Of a stretch of DNA of 64,000 nucleotides, positions 63,492 to 64,000 are shown in pieces. Below the pieces are notes generated by a model. It saw only the letters and a program-made list of their open reading frames with translations. It made no database searches and was not told where the DNA came from. Made by a program: the position numbers and the translations under genes. Source of the stretch: an uncultured bacterium (GTDB lineage Bacteria; Bacillota_I; Bacilli_A; RFN20; CAG-826); assembly GCA_949290395.1 (NCBI GenBank), contig CASERQ010000002.1, positions 194,727 to 258,726 on the forward strand. Direction: 5' to 3'. The stretch's first letter is position 1. Each line of letters starts with the position of its first letter.

Positions 63492-64000
63492 CTAATAATC
63501 AAAATAGAAAGTAATTATTTCCCCATTCATGAAATAAACAAAATATTTTTCTGATTGATAGTTCACTTCCGTAATATATTTTTTAATGTCTTTAAATTTC
63601 ACTATCTTATGTGTAACGAATTTTCCGCTATAAACTGTGTTATCTATCACCGACCAGTCATTAAAGTAGGCGCCCAAAATAATTGTTGAATCGTCTGTCA
63701 TAGTTTCATCAATAACTAAATATCTTGTTTGTTCATAATATATTTCACCATCATATAGCTTACGTGGAATTAAATAATAGCCCTGGCTTTCGTGATAAAC
63801 AAAATTCTTAACTTTAAAATATACTTCTTCATCTACATTTCCATTATCGCCACTAAAGGTTATTACAACAGATGTGAGACCTTCTTTAGATGTATCAAAA
63901 TTAGAAGAATCTTTTATAGAAACAAAATTACTAAGTCTACAATCTGGTTTTGAATCATCAATTTCGATTTTCCTTTCTAAAAAACCATTTCTCAGCTGAT
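63492..64000 (-). CDS. C-terminal part of a related surface protein (cut by window edge)
   Basis: The frame is open from the right edge of the window to the stop at 63492-63494; hand translation gives about 168 residues with no stop. It contains the same module as the downstream lipoprotein (FDTSKEGLTSVVITFSGDNG followed by a beta-rich EEVYFKVKNFVYHE stretch). It is therefore probably a paralogue in the same surface-protein locus. Start and signal lie outside the window. The 83-nt gap to the next gene shows AT-rich sequence only. Confidence 0.75.
   Translation of the reverse strand, partial: QLRNGFLERKIEIDDSKPDCRLSNFVSIKDSSNFDTSKEGLTSVVITFSGDNGNVDEEVYFKVKNFVYHESQGYYLIPRKLYDGEIYYEQTRYLVIDETMTDDSTIILGAYFNDWSVIDNTVYSGKFVTHKIVKFKDIKKYITEVNYQSEKYFVYFMNGEIITFYFDY

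Overview
AT-rich window from a small-genome, low-GC Firmicute. The gene content and order fit a Mollicutes/Bacilli lineage such as gut RF39-type or Acholeplasma-like bacteria (inference). Firmicute marks: MraZ, Prp with an N-extended L27, MutS2, RNase HIII, T-box leaders, fused SecDF and an ECF S-component. Trp is always TGG in the long genes and TGA acts as a stop (for example at 30168-30170), so the Mycoplasma code is not in use. The division cluster runs mraZ-rsmH-small membrane protein-ftsA-ftsZ with no mur, mraY or ftsI gene, as in wall-less Mollicutes.

Layout. 1-11.5 kb, minus strand: hisS (cut by the window edge), relA/spoT, recJ, secDF, ruvB, ruvA, obg, rpmA, prp, rplU. 11.5-24 kb, minus: a 61-aa leader-like membrane peptide, valS, engB, lon, tig, a helical-repeat protein, a split uvrC that has lost its catalytic His segment, and mutS2. 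24-34.9 kb: rnhC (plus), then minus rluD, lspA, ileS with a T-box; a membrane-anchored XRE regulator (plus); then ftsZ, ftsA, a 72-aa membrane protein, rsmH and mraZ behind a three-copy MraZ box. 34.9-39.1 kb, minus: yceD, pheT, pheS with a T-box. 39.1-45.8 kb: a 1343-aa BspA-like lipoprotein, a SpoU methyltransferase, a YgjP-type metalloprotein, then plus-strand DUF523 and an ECF S-component.

45.8-57.3 kb is a maltodextrin module: a 45-aa small protein, an ABC ATPase with a very long C-terminal extension, MalG, MalF, MalE and an active amylomaltase (malQ1) whose promoter carries a perfect cre-type operator. Next comes a second MalQ homologue that has lost both the nucleophile and the acid/base residue, and a divergent GH13 glucosidase. 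Together these would import maltodextrins and rearrange or hydrolyse them inside the cell. 57.3-64 kb holds small membrane proteins, a DUF1848 protein, a 1444-aa surface lipoprotein and the end of a related protein that runs off the window.

The most notable observations are the adjacent MalQ pseudoenzyme, the uvrC lesion, the two tiny strongly initiated genes (61 and 45 aa), the ABC ATPase extension, and a recurring promoter-to-start geometry that implies leaderless mRNAs for at least five genes.
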